From Cohnella mopanensis (GTDB lineage Bacteria > Bacillota > Bacilli > Paenibacillales > Paenibacillaceae): a DNA stretch of 64,000 nt. Both the position numbers and the translations under genes were made by a program. This document shows positions 44,673 through 53,678 of this stretch, piece after piece. Positions within the stretch are counted from its first letter, which is position 1; the number at the start of each line of letters is the position of its first letter. The stretch lies in assembly GCF_022352055.1 (NCBI RefSeq), contig NZ_JAKRWM010000001.1, positions 62,001-126,000 of the forward strand, written 5' to 3'. The notes beneath the pieces are model-generated. The model worked only from the letters and a program-made list of their open reading frames with translations, did not search any database and was not told the origin of the DNA.

Positions 44673-45799
44673 GCGGCAATCATACGACAAGCGAACTTGA
44701 GCCTTTCGGGCATGGAGGAGATATCGAAACAGCCTCTAGCCGCTTCGGAATTCAAGCGAACGCTTGGCTCGATTATAGCGCGAACATTAATCCTTTAGGA
44801 CCGCCCGTTCAAGTGATGGACGCCCTGAATGACGCTTTCCGTTCCATCGTTAATTATCCCGATCCGGCTCATCGTCAGCTTAAGCGGTTGTTAGCCGACA
44901 AGCTCAACGTCAGTACGGACAACCTCTTAATCGGAAACGGCGCGGCGGAATGCATGGCGCTAGCGCTCTTAGGCTTGGATATTCATAAAGTCGGCATTGT
45001 TGCCCCCTGCTTCTCCGAGTACGCTCAGTTAGCGGACGATTATGGTGCCGAAGTATTAACGGTCATCGGCAAGGAAGAAATCGGCTTTCGCGCGGATATT
45101 GCCGACTTGTTGCCGCTTCTATCCGAAGTGGATTTGCTTTTCCTGGGACAACCCAACAATCCGACGGGCCTCACCTATTCGTTGGAGCAGCTGAGAACGA
45201 TCGCTAGAAGAGCGGAGCAATGCTCCACCTATATCGTTTTGGACGAAGCATTTATTGATTTCATTGCGCCCGATCAGAGAGAGACGCTATTACCTGAGCT
45301 GGCAAACTACCCGCACGTGATTCTCATTCACTCTATGACGAAGTTTTATGCAATTCCCGGTTTACGCTTAGGTTACGCTATCGCTGAGCCTCGGCTCATT
45401 CAGCGGATGGCGCGCAAGCAAGTGACTTGGAGCGTCAACGGATTGGCGCTTCTGGCCGGGCAAGCTTGCTTGCAACCGGAGGTAGCCGCGTATGAAGCGC
45501 ATACGCGAGAGCTGATTGGGGTAGAGCGGAAATTTCTGCAGGAGCAATTGACCCATCGGCTAGGATGGCAAGTGTGGCCGGGAGAAGCGAACTTCCTACT
45601 GGTCAGGGTTGCCGAACCTTGGACGGCAAGCTTGCTACAGCAAGCTTTAGGGCCTAAAGCGGTCATGATTCGAAGCTGTGCCATGTACGAGGGCTTGACG
45701 GAAAGGGATATCCGCATCGCGGTGCGCGGTAGAGAAGATAACGAGCGGTTATTGCAAGCATTCCAGGATGTCGATCGGATAAGGAAGGAGTCACGGTAA
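44669..45799 (+). CDS. cobD: L-threonine-O-3-phosphate decarboxylase
   Basis: 376 residues, overlapping cobQ by ATGA. A PLP enzyme of the HisC-like fold: the N-terminal GHGGDIETASSRFGI and LDYSANINPLGPP are typical of CobD, QPNNPTGLTY contacts PLP, and the Schiff-base Lys lies in SMTKFYAIPGLRLGYA. It produces (R)-1-amino-2-propanol phosphate, which CbiB joins to cobyric acid. HisC is the main alternative, but the operon and the N-terminus decide for CobD. Confidence 0.94.
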   Translation: MSGNHTTSELEPFGHGGDIETASSRFGIQANAWLDYSANINPLGPPVQVMDALNDAFRSIVNYPDPAHRQLKRLLADKLNVSTDNLLIGNGAAECMALALLGLDIHKVGIVAPCFSEYAQLADDYGAEVLTVIGKEEIGFRADIADLLPLLSEVDLLFLGQPNNPTGLTYSLEQLRTIARRAEQCSTYIVLDEAFIDFIAPDQRETLLPELANYPHVILIHSMTKFYAIPGLRLGYAIAEPRLIQRMARKQVTWSVNGLALLAGQACLQPEVAAYEAHTRELIGVERKFLQEQLTHRLGWQVWPGEANFLLVRVAEPWTASLLQQALGPKAVMIRSCAMYEGLTERDIRIAVRGREDNERLLQAFQDVDRIRKESR

Positions 45800-46354
45800 A
45801 TGAAGCTGTTCATGGTTACCGGGGGCGTCCGCTCCGGCAAAAGCGCTTATGCCGAGAAGCTAGCCCTAGAGCAATCCGGCCTATTTCCTAATGAAGCTAA
45901 GGTTCTGTACGTAGCTACGGGTATGCGTTCGGATGGCGAAATGAATACGCGAATCGATGCTCATCAGCTTCGTCGCCCTTCATCTTGGGCTACGCTGGAA
46001 GCGCCGGATGAATTAAGCGCAGCATCTTATCGCGATTACGATGTCGTCCTTGTCGATACGTTATCGGCATGGATCGGGAATCGGTTGATGGCCGTTCCGG
46101 AGGAGCAATGCAGGGACAGAAGCACGACATCGTTTGTTCAATCGCAAATTGAAGCGTATTTAGACGAACTAAAGCATTCCAACCTCCGAATGGCCATTAT
46201 CGTTACGGATGAAGTGGGCTGGGGCGGCGTTGCGATGTCCCCGCTGGGCCGTTGGTATCAAGATGTGATCGGCGAAGCGAACCAACGGTTGGCTGAACAG
46301 GCCGATGAAGCCATTGCCGTCATTAGCGGCTTACCTTGGAGGCTGAAGGGATGA
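45800..46354 (+). CDS. cobU: Adenosylcobinamide kinase / phosphate guanylyltransferase
   Basis: 184 residues, starting at the base after the cobD stop. The P-loop VTGGVRSGKSAYAEKLA opens the protein; VDTLSAWIGNRLM and VTDEVGWGGVAMSPLGR are further CobU motifs, the latter holding the region around the GMP-accepting chemistry. It phosphorylates adenosylcobinamide and then attaches GMP to give AdoCbi-GDP, the substrate of the next gene's product. Cytoplasmic. Confidence 0.96.
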   Translation: MKLFMVTGGVRSGKSAYAEKLALEQSGLFPNEAKVLYVATGMRSDGEMNTRIDAHQLRRPSSWATLEAPDELSAASYRDYDVVLVDTLSAWIGNRLMAVPEEQCRDRSTTSFVQSQIEAYLDELKHSNLRMAIIVTDEVGWGGVAMSPLGRWYQDVIGEANQRLAEQADEAIAVISGLPWRLKG

Positions 46355-47103
46355 ACGCATTCTGGCAGGCGCTGGGCTTCTTGACCCGATTTCCCGTACC
46401 GGCGAGAGCGCAGACGACGAAAGGCTGGGACAATAGCCCGCGATATTATCCGCTAGTCGGACTATTGCTCGGGGCGGTTTTGTGGCTCGTGAGCTGGGTT
46501 GCCCAGCTTGGCTTCGGCGAGCTCGGTTTCACCGTTGCCGCCGTGGTGATTGTCGCTTCATGGATTTACTTAACGGGAGCTCTCCATCTTGACGGCTGGA
46601 TGGATCTAGCGGACGGAGTAGGCAGTCATCGAAGCCGGGAGCGGATGCTCGAGATTATGAAAGACAGCCGAGTGGGAGCGATGGGGGTAGTCGCGGCAAT
46701 CGTGCTCATCGGGCTCAAGGTCGCAGCCTTGCAGCAATTGGCTATCCAAGACAAGCTAGGCATACTCTTGTTCGTTCCCGCGATGGCGCGGTTTGCGCTT
46801 CTTGGGGCGATTTATGTATTCCCCTATATTCAGGCGCAAGGGTTAGGAAGCGGCTTGAGGAAGGGCGTCAACAGTTGGAGCTTGTCGTTGAATCTGATTC
46901 TGATTCTCGTGATCGCGTATTTCGTTGCCGGATGGAACGGAGCAGCGGTGCTCGCCGGCATGCTTGTTGCAGCTTGGCTATTCGGACGATCGATCGTCCG
47001 CAAGCTGGGAGGTTTTACCGGCGATGGTTACGGGGCGATGGTCGAAGCGATGGAGACGTTCGTCCTCTTGCTATACCTTATTTTAATAAACCATCCTATT
47101 TAA
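46351..47103 (+). CDS. cobS: Adenosylcobinamide-GDP ribazoletransferase (cobalamin synthase)
   Basis: 250 residues from ATG 46351, which overlaps the cobU stop (ATGA); an in-frame TTG at 46336 is unlikely. It is an integral membrane enzyme with about six segments. The conserved acidic motif GALHLDGWMDLADGVGSHRSRERML at residues about 75-99 (read here in parts as GALHLDGWMDLADG and SHRSRERMLEIMKD) binds metal and substrate. It joins alpha-ribazole from the CobT branch to AdoCbi-GDP, completing cobalamin at the membrane. Confidence 0.95.
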   Translation: MNAFWQALGFLTRFPVPARAQTTKGWDNSPRYYPLVGLLLGAVLWLVSWVAQLGFGELGFTVAAVVIVASWIYLTGALHLDGWMDLADGVGSHRSRERMLEIMKDSRVGAMGVVAAIVLIGLKVAALQQLAIQDKLGILLFVPAMARFALLGAIYVFPYIQAQGLGSGLRKGVNSWSLSLNLILILVIAYFVAGWNGAAVLAGMLVAAWLFGRSIVRKLGGFTGDGYGAMVEAMETFVLLLYLILINHPI

Positions 47104-47131
47104 TAACGGAACAGGAGATCGAGAGACCGAC

Positions 47132-47854
47132 ATGAGCCAACCTTTTCGCGACACTACCGCTACGATCTATCGTTCCCCGCTATGGCCGGAGCTACGGATT
47201 CAGCATGATAGAGATCATGTGCTCATTCAAAGCGAGATCGCCTATGAAGTTCTCAGCAATGCGCCCTATAACGGAGGATTCAGCAACGGTAACCATTTCG
47301 TGAATTGGAAGGTTCCCCGAAGCTACGATTGTTCTGATCCCGAAGCGATGATGGCGGACGAGTTGAAGACGTGGGGATATCCGATTCAGTCGGCAATAGG
47401 CTTGCAGACCGCGGCGCATCTTACGCACACTTCGTTCGCCGAGGAAATCGGAGACGAATTTAAGCTGCTCGTATGTGCATCGGCCGGCACCGGAAACGCG
47501 GCAAGAGCCGGACTTGTCCGAAAAACTTTCTCCGCGTATACGCCAGGGACCGTCAATATCATGATCTTCGTCGAAGGCAGAATGACGCCAAGCGCGATGG
47601 TCAATGCGGTCATAAGCGCAACGGAAGCCAAAAGCGCGGCGCTAGACGATCTAACAATTAAAGATTATAGCTATGATTGCATTGCAACGGGCACGACAAC
47701 CGATACGGTGCTTGTCGCCGTGAGCCAATCGGATTCTTATATCCCGATACATCGATATGCGGGGGCGGCTACGACGATCGGCAACGCCATCGGCCGTTTA
47801 GTTTATGCGACCGTGCACGAAGCGGTAAAGACGCAAGGAGAAGACGCCTCATGA
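47132..47854 (+). CDS. cbiZ: Adenosylcobinamide amidohydrolase
   Basis: 240 residues. Matches CbiZ: SNAPYNGGFSNGNHFVNWKV, LTHTSFAEEIGDEFKLLVCA, SAGTGNAARAGL and IATGTTTDTVLVA. CbiZ cuts the aminopropanol arm from adenosyl(pseudo)cobinamide to give adenosyl-cobyric acid, which CbiB can rebuild with the preferred arm. Its place between cobS and cbiB shows the operon supports salvage and remodelling of scavenged corrinoids. Separate ribosome site (CAGGAGATCGAGAG) after a short gap. Confidence 0.93.
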   Translation: MSQPFRDTTATIYRSPLWPELRIQHDRDHVLIQSEIAYEVLSNAPYNGGFSNGNHFVNWKVPRSYDCSDPEAMMADELKTWGYPIQSAIGLQTAAHLTHTSFAEEIGDEFKLLVCASAGTGNAARAGLVRKTFSAYTPGTVNIMIFVEGRMTPSAMVNAVISATEAKSAALDDLTIKDYSYDCIATGTTTDTVLVAVSQSDSYIPIHRYAGAATTIGNAIGRLVYATVHEAVKTQGEDAS

Positions 47855-48867
47855 TCGAAGCAGCCATTATTCTAGCAGCCTATGCAATCGATCTGCTAAT
47901 AGGCGACCCGAGGGCTATCCCTCATCCGGTAGTCGGGATGGGGTATGCGATCCGTAAGCTGGAGCAGCCTATGCGGCATATAGCCAGATGGAGAGGGTTT
48001 CAAAAGTTAACGGGTTCTGCAGGATCTTCAGATACGGAATCGGCTAATCGAGCGCTTAAGGTGGTTGGTATCGGATATCCGATCGTGTTAGTAGGAGGGT
48101 CCTTCGCCCTTGTATGGTTGGTGCTGGAGTTACTCGGCCGCATTCATCCGTGGCTCGCCTATGCGGTTGAGGCCTGGCTGATCTCGACGACGATCGCGAC
48201 CAAAGGGTTAGCGGATGCCGGAATGGAAATCTACCGTCTACTAAAGCAAGGGGATTTGCCGAAAGCCCGTTATTCTTTGTCTATGATCGTCGGCCGCGAT
48301 ACGGAGTCTTTGAACGAGGGCGAGATTACGCGCGGCGCCGTAGAAACCGTAGCGGAGAACATCGTCGACGCGATTCTTTCGCCGCTGTTCTTCGCGCTTA
48401 TCGGCGGGGCCCCCCTAGCGATGGCTTACCGGGCAGCGAACACCCTAGACTCCATGGTGGGATACAAGAACGACAAATACCTTCATCTGGGTTGGGCATC
48501 CGCGCGGTTCGATGACTTGGCGAACTGGATTCCGGCGCGACTGTCCGCTTTGTTCATCGCGAGTGCGAGCTTCGTATTACGGTTACCGTTCAGAAGGCCT
48601 CTGCGCACCGTTTCTCGTTTTGCCCGTCTTCATCCAAGTCCGAACAGCGGTTTTCCCGAATCGGCGGTAGCGGGTGCGTTAGGCATTCAACTCGGAGGCC
48701 TTAATTATTATAAAGGCGTTGCTTCCGATCGGGCCAGAATGGGAGAGCCCCTGCAACCGCTTGAAGCGGAGCATATTCGTTGGACAGTTAGGCTCATGTA
48801 CGTAAGTTCGGCGTTGTTCGCATTGTTTGTCGCGATGCTTGCTACTCAGCTTCATAGAATAATTTAA
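47851..48867 (+). CDS. cbiB: Adenosylcobinamide(-phosphate) synthase
   Basis: 338 residues from ATG 47851, overlapping the cbiZ stop (ATGA); the frame is open further upstream but lies inside cbiZ. The start AIILAAYAIDLLIGDPRAIPHPV is the CbiB hallmark, followed by GRDTESLNEGEITRGAVETVAENIVD and YRAANTLDSMVGYKND in parts. A membrane enzyme with about five segments that couples aminopropanol phosphate (from CobD) to adenosyl-cobyric acid. Last gene of the operon; no clear terminator follows. Confidence 0.95.
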   Translation: MIEAAIILAAYAIDLLIGDPRAIPHPVVGMGYAIRKLEQPMRHIARWRGFQKLTGSAGSSDTESANRALKVVGIGYPIVLVGGSFALVWLVLELLGRIHPWLAYAVEAWLISTTIATKGLADAGMEIYRLLKQGDLPKARYSLSMIVGRDTESLNEGEITRGAVETVAENIVDAILSPLFFALIGGAPLAMAYRAANTLDSMVGYKNDKYLHLGWASARFDDLANWIPARLSALFIASASFVLRLPFRRPLRTVSRFARLHPSPNSGFPESAVAGALGIQLGGLNYYKGVASDRARMGEPLQPLEAEHIRWTVRLMYVSSALFALFVAMLATQLHRII

Positions 48868-48944
48868 TGAATGTTATCTACATAATTTTCCTGTTATCCG
48901 CCCACACTGTTTACGAGTAAATTCGTGGAAATGGGCTGATAACC

Positions 48945-49610
48945 ATGTGTAATCGTTTCTCGCTAACGGCGGAACTGTCGGATTTAACCGAAAATTTTCG
49001 GATCGATCGCGTCCATGTCCCCTATCTGCTTCGATACAATATAGCGCCAACCCAACAGATCCCTATCATTCAACAGATCGGGGATGAGCGCTGTTTGAAT
49101 CAACACCGGTGGGGGCTCATGCCTTATTGGGGCAAAAATTCGATCAATGCCAACGTCGATACGTTAAGAGATCGGAAATATTTGCTCTCGATGCTGACGA
49201 AGAAGAGATGCGTCGTTCCATGCAGCGGATTCTATCTATGGAAGCAGGAAGGGAAAAGCAGAAGCGCGTGGAGGGTCGTAGATCGGAACAAATCCATATT
49301 CGCGATGCCTGCCATTTACGACGTATGGTTGGATTCGGACAAGAACGAGTTTCCGATGTGCACCGTCATTACCCGAGGAACCTCATTCGATACGGGACAA
49401 CCGTTACCGGTCATTCTGGACGACGAATCGTTAGAGCTATGGCTCAATCCGGAGGAAACCCGGACGGATGTGCTTCAATCGATGCTTCAGGCGTTACCGG
49501 ATGCCGATTTCAGAACCTATCCGGTTACGCCGTTCGTCGAGAATGCGGCTTGGGAAACGCCGGATTGCATCGAGGAGGTTCATCCGTCGTTGGCTTTGGT
49601 TAAAATTTAA
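48945..49610 (+). CDS. SRAP (YedK/HMCES-like) protein with altered active site
   Basis: 221 residues. SRAP proteins bind abasic sites in single-stranded DNA through Cys2. Here Cys2 is kept (MCNRF, with Asn in place of the usual Gly3) and so is the Asn of YNIAPTQ. But the family's catalytic Glu in GF(Y/F)EW is Leu (GFYLWKQEG, near residue 100), and the His of the (I)HxRMP motif is missing (TGQPLPVIL). The usual NAR(A/S)ET is NANVDT. The rest of the fold, ending HPSLALVKI, looks complete. It could trap abasic sites without release, or serve another role. No LexA box is visible upstream; the ribosome site is weak. Confidence 0.85.
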   Translation: MCNRFSLTAELSDLTENFRIDRVHVPYLLRYNIAPTQQIPIIQQIGDERCLNQHRWGLMPYWGKNSINANVDTLRDRKYLLSMLTKKRCVVPCSGFYLWKQEGKSRSAWRVVDRNKSIFAMPAIYDVWLDSDKNEFPMCTVITRGTSFDTGQPLPVILDDESLELWLNPEETRTDVLQSMLQALPDADFRTYPVTPFVENAAWETPDCIEEVHPSLALVKI

Positions 49611-49621
49611 CGAAGAAACAC

Positions 49622-49663
49622 AAATGCAGCTACGCCAGTTCAGGGCGGAAGCTGCATTTTTTG
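49622..49663 (+). terminator. Terminator after the SRAP gene
   Basis: AAATGCAGCT and AGCTGCATTT form a 10-bp stem with an inner GCC/GGC arm, followed by a T tract. Confidence 0.9.
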
Positions 49664-49807
49664 TATGCGGGTAGTGACGGAAGAAGTCGAATTTTGTTGA
49701 TTAAACACGATAATTATGGTTCAATTTGGATTGAATCTCGCGAAAATATTTCCAGCTGATTACGTAGGAAATCGTACTCGATGTGCTGGAAAAGGAGAGG
49801 TAACGAT

Positions 49808-52171
49808 ATGGAGCACGTCCATGGTTCTTACGACAACTTATTAATTATTTTCTCGTATATCGTAGCTGTTATGGCTTCATATACGGTTTTGGATTTAGCG
49901 GGAAGGGTGACCGAGACGACGGGAAGAAGCCGTTGGTTGTGGCTCTCTTTCGGTGCTGTGGCGATGGGAATGGGCATCTGGTCCATGCATTTCATCGGAA
50001 TGCTGGCTTTCTCCTTGCATGTTCAGGTCGCGTACGATCTCGTTATCGTTTTCGTGTCCGTACTCGTGGCGATTATCGCCTCTTTTATCGCCTTATATGT
50101 AGTTAGCCGAGGGCGGCTAACGATTGGCAGTTTGCTTGGAGGTGGGCTATTGCTCGCTACCGGTATTTCTGCGATGCACTATATCGGAATGGCGGCCATG
50201 CAGATCGATATTACGTATGATCCGTTCTTTTTCATACTTTCCATTGTCATTGCGATTATCGCCTCCGTAGCGGCTTTATGGCTAGCATTCTATTTCCGTA
50301 AGGAAGTAGGGAGCGGCGAAGTATGGAAGAAGCTTGGCAGCGGATTGATCATGGGAGCTGCGATCGTCGGGATGCACTATACGGGCATGACGGCTAGCCA
50401 CTTTCATCTGGGCGGTAAGTCGCTGATGTCCAGCGGCATGATCCTCGATCAGAAATGGTTGGCGTATTTTATTGCCGGAGGCACTTTATTTACGTTAGGG
50501 TTGTCGCTGCTAGGGATATTCATCTCGAAGCGTTTCTCCCACAAGGATTCGGAGCTCCAGAAGAAACAGAACGAAATTTATTTCATTAACCAAGAGCTTC
50601 GGGAGCTTAATGAAAATTTGGAAGCACTTGTGGCGGAGCGCACGGCGCAACTGGAGAAAGCCCATGATGAGGCGATTCAAGCCAATATGATCAAAAGCCA
50701 GTTTCTGGCCAATATGAGCCATGAGCTTAGGACTCCGCTTAACGCGATTATCGGATACAGCGAAATGCTTAAGGAAGAGGCGGAAGAGCTAGGGGAACCG
50801 ACCTTCACCGAAGATCTAGGGAAAATAAGCAAATCGGGCAGGCATCTGCTCGCGCTGATCAATGATATCTTGGATATTTCCAAAATCGAAGCCGGTAAGA
50901 TGGATCTGTATTTCGAGCCTTGCCAGCTGTCGGAGCTGCTACAGGACGTCATTGTTACCGTCAAACCGCTTGTCGAAGCGAATGGAAATCAATTAAGTAC
51001 CCGGTTCGCGACCGGAGAGATAATCGTCGACGTGACGAAGCTAAGGCAAATTCTGATCAACCTTCTAAGCAATGCAAGCAAGTTTTCCAAGAACGGGACG
51101 ATTGCTTTCGAGGTCGTAAGCCAGAAGAACGAAGGAAGAGACGGATTCGGCTTCAGCGTGAAGGATACCGGAATCGGCATGTCGCCTGACCAAGTCGCCA
51201 AGCTGTTCCAGCCTTTCTCGCAGGCGGATTCGTCCACGACACGCAAGTATGGAGGCACGGGACTGGGACTCGCCATCAGCCAACGCTTCTGTCATATTAT
51301 GGGCGGCGACATAAGCGTCGAAAGCGAGCCGGATCAAGGGAGCACCTTTAAGTTTTGGCTTCCCGTCATTCCACCTGGAGAGTCCTCCTCAACGGAATTA
51401 ACGGAGAGGGACATAGAGGATCATCAAGTCGATGCGAGCCAAGTGAGCATTCTCCTAATCGACGATGAGCCGATCAATCAACAGATTTTGCAAAGTTATC
51501 TGGCTAAGGAAGGCTGGACGCTGGCGTTCGCGGAAAGCGGTCAGGATGGAATCAGGCTGTCGAAGCAACTGCGTCCCAAAGTGATCTGCCTCGATATTCT
51601 CATGCCGAGCATGGATGGTTGGAGCGTACTTACGGCGCTTAAGAGCGATCCGGAGCTAGCCGATATTCCTGTCGTCATCATGTCGATGACAAGCGATAAG
51701 CAATTGGGATACTCGCTCGGGGCTTCCGAGTTTCTAACGAAACCTTTGCAACAAGAGCGGCTAATCGCGGTGATGGACAAGTATATTTCCAACCAAAAGG
51801 ATCATTCCGTACTCGTCATAGAGGACGATGCGACGACTAGCGATCTTATGACAAGGCTGTTGCATAAAGAAGGGTATAGCGTGAGGCAGGCCCCTAATGG
51901 ACGTCTTGCCTTGGATAGCATGGCCAAGGAAGCCCCGTCATTGATCTTGCTCGATCTAATGATGCCGGAGATGGACGGCTTTCAATTCGTAGAAGCTCTG
52001 CGTAAGCAGGAAGTATGGAGTTCGATCCCGATCGTTGTCGTGACCGCGAAGTCGATTACTACCGATGACCGCTTGAAATTGAACGGTTACGTGAAGAGCG
52101 TTATTCAGAAAGGGTCATTCGATCACAAATCGTTGTTGACCGAAATTCGCCAGTTCATGACAGGCGCTTAA
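49808..52171 (+). CDS. MHYT-domain hybrid histidine kinase with two receiver domains
   Basis: 787 residues from ATG 49808, with AAAGGAGAGG upstream (an in-frame ATG at 49781 lies before it). The N-terminal MHYT sensor (about 1-235) has seven membrane segments and the motifs SMHFIG, AMHYIG and GMHYTG, thought to bind copper and sense oxygen, CO or NO. A coiled coil leads to a HisKA domain with His305 (NMSHELRTPLNAIIGY) and an ATPase domain (DTGIGMS, GGTGLGLAIS). Two receivers follow, with SILLIDDEP and SVLVIEDDA pockets. It starts a three-gene signalling cluster ending in HD-GYP. Confidence 0.93.
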   Translation: MEHVHGSYDNLLIIFSYIVAVMASYTVLDLAGRVTETTGRSRWLWLSFGAVAMGMGIWSMHFIGMLAFSLHVQVAYDLVIVFVSVLVAIIASFIALYVVSRGRLTIGSLLGGGLLLATGISAMHYIGMAAMQIDITYDPFFFILSIVIAIIASVAALWLAFYFRKEVGSGEVWKKLGSGLIMGAAIVGMHYTGMTASHFHLGGKSLMSSGMILDQKWLAYFIAGGTLFTLGLSLLGIFISKRFSHKDSELQKKQNEIYFINQELRELNENLEALVAERTAQLEKAHDEAIQANMIKSQFLANMSHELRTPLNAIIGYSEMLKEEAEELGEPTFTEDLGKISKSGRHLLALINDILDISKIEAGKMDLYFEPCQLSELLQDVIVTVKPLVEANGNQLSTRFATGEIIVDVTKLRQILINLLSNASKFSKNGTIAFEVVSQKNEGRDGFGFSVKDTGIGMSPDQVAKLFQPFSQADSSTTRKYGGTGLGLAISQRFCHIMGGDISVESEPDQGSTFKFWLPVIPPGESSSTELTERDIEDHQVDASQVSILLIDDEPINQQILQSYLAKEGWTLAFAESGQDGIRLSKQLRPKVICLDILMPSMDGWSVLTALKSDPELADIPVVIMSMTSDKQLGYSLGASEFLTKPLQQERLIAVMDKYISNQKDHSVLVIEDDATTSDLMTRLLHKEGYSVRQAPNGRLALDSMAKEAPSLILLDLMMPEMDGFQFVEALRKQEVWSSIPIVVVTAKSITTDDRLKLNGYVKSVIQKGSFDHKSLLTEIRQFMTGA

Positions 52172-52185
52172 GGAGGATGGACGAT

Positions 52186-52557
52186 ATGCATACCGTACTT
52201 CTAGTCGAAGACAACGAATTAAACCGGGACATGTTGTCCCGACGGCTCATTCGCAAGGGCTATCGGATCCTTGTTGCCGAAGACGGCCAACAAGGCGTCG
52301 AGCTTGCCATAGCGCAACGTCCGGACTTGATTCTGATGGATTTGAGTTTGCCGGTCATGGATGGTTGGGAAGCGACGCGATTACTAAAGAGCTCATCGGA
52401 GACGGACGGAATTCCGATAATTGCATTAACCGCTCATGCCATGGCGGGAGATAAAGAAAAAGCATTTCAAGCCGGGTGCGACGATTTCGATACGAAGCCC
52501 ATCGAGCTTAGCAGGTTGCTGGAGAAAATGGAATCGGCTTTGGCCAATAAGAAGTGA
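52186..52557 (+). CDS. Single-domain response regulator
   Basis: 123 residues from ATG 52186, placed about 9 nt after AAGGAGG; ATG 52177 touches that site. A CheY-like receiver with VEDNE acidic pocket, phospho-acceptor Asp52 in [13 protein letters not shown], and the conserved Lys in DTKPIE. With no output domain it may shuttle phosphate between the hybrid kinase upstream and the HD-GYP regulator downstream. Confidence 0.93.
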   Translation: MHTVLLVEDNELNRDMLSRRLIRKGYRILVAEDGQQGVELAIAQRPDLILMDLSLPVMDGWEATRLLKSSSETDGIPIIALTAHAMAGDKEKAFQAGCDDFDTKPIELSRLLEKMESALANKK

Positions 52558-52585
52558 ACAGGCATTGAGGAAAGGTGAGAGTACG

Positions 52586-53653
52586 ATGGATAAGCTCGAG
52601 CTTCATATAGCGAAAATATTAATCGTGGACGATCAAGAGTATAACATAAGCCTAATGGAACGAATTCTCGTTCGAGCCGGCTTTACACACATTCATAGCA
52701 CGATGGACCCGCTACGTATCGAGCTTATGCTGAAGGAAGTAGAACCGGATATCGTCCTTCTCGATTTGCATATGCCCGGCATGGACGGGCTACAAGCGGT
52801 GAAGATGATTCGCGAACGTTCCGGTATCGAGGGTTATTTGCCCGTGCTGATGTTGACCGCAGATATGACCCCCGAAGCGAGGCAGCAAGGATTGCTTGCA
52901 GGGGTAAACGATTTTCTAACGAAGCCTTACGACCGGGGGGAAGTCATTCTTCGCATCAACAACTTGTTAAGAACGCGGTTTCTTCATCTGGAGCTTCGGT
53001 ACAACAATAGTACGTTGGAAGAGAAAATTCTAAAGCGGACGAATGAGCTGCAGCTCGCGAAGTTCGAAATTTTGCAGGTGCTAGGGCGTGCGGCGGAATA
53101 CCGGGATGACATGACCGGTCAGCATACGCAAAGGGTTGGGGAGCTGTCGGCGCTGATCGCAGGCCAAATCGGGCTTCCCGAACAACATGTTGCTTTGATT
53201 CGCAAGGCGGCCCCGCTGCACGATATCGGCAAGATCGGAATACCCGATGACCTGCTCTTGAAACCGGGCAGGTATGAGCCCCATGAATTCGAGCGGATGA
53301 AAGCCCACACGACAATAGGGGAAGGAATTCTGCAGGGTAGCTACTTCGATGTATTGAAGTTGGCCGGCATTATCGCGAGATCGCATCACGAGAAGTGGGA
53401 TGGAACCGGTTATCCGCACGGCTTGAAGGGCGAAGACATTCCGATTGAAGCGAGAATCGTCGCGCTTGCGGACTTCTACGATGCTTTGACGCACGAGCGC
53501 CCTTACAAAAAGGCTTGGACATCCGAGGAAGCTCTTGCCGAAGTAGAGAGACAGCGTGGGCTTCATTTCGAACCGCGAATCGTCGATGCTTTCCTTCAGT
53601 TGTACAACGAGACGACTTGTGAATATTTTCAGGCCGTCGGAGGGCATTCTTAA
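52586..53653 (+). CDS. HD-GYP response regulator (probable cyclic-di-GMP phosphodiesterase)
   Basis: 355 residues from ATG 52586 (AAAGGTGAG upstream). An N-terminal receiver has Asp60 ([13 protein letters not shown]). The HD-GYP domain (about 165-350) keeps the metal-binding and signature residues: [35 protein letters not shown] and [18 protein letters not shown]. It should break down cyclic-di-GMP on phosphorylation. It is the likely output of the MHYT kinase two genes upstream. Confidence 0.94.
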   Translation: MDKLELHIAKILIVDDQEYNISLMERILVRAGFTHIHSTMDPLRIELMLKEVEPDIVLLDLHMPGMDGLQAVKMIRERSGIEGYLPVLMLTADMTPEARQQGLLAGVNDFLTKPYDRGEVILRINNLLRTRFLHLELRYNNSTLEEKILKRTNELQLAKFEILQVLGRAAEYRDDMTGQHTQRVGELSALIAGQIGLPEQHVALIRKAAPLHDIGKIGIPDDLLLKPGRYEPHEFERMKAHTTIGEGILQGSYFDVLKLAGIIARSHHEKWDGTGYPHGLKGEDIPIEARIVALADFYDALTHERPYKKAWTSEEALAEVERQRGLHFEPRIVDAFLQLYNETTCEYFQAVGGHS

Positions 53654-53678
53654 GGGGTACGCACTAAATCTCAAGGAG

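Noticed and set aside
47677..47850. N-terminal extension of cbiB
   Set aside because: It lies wholly in cbiZ in another frame; the ATGA overlap start at 47851 gives the standard CbiB beginning.
48900..48944. LexA/SOS box before the SRAP gene
   Set aside because: The only inverted motif is ACGA/TCGT around 48913-48926, which does not match the Gram-positive CGAAC-N4-GTTCG box.
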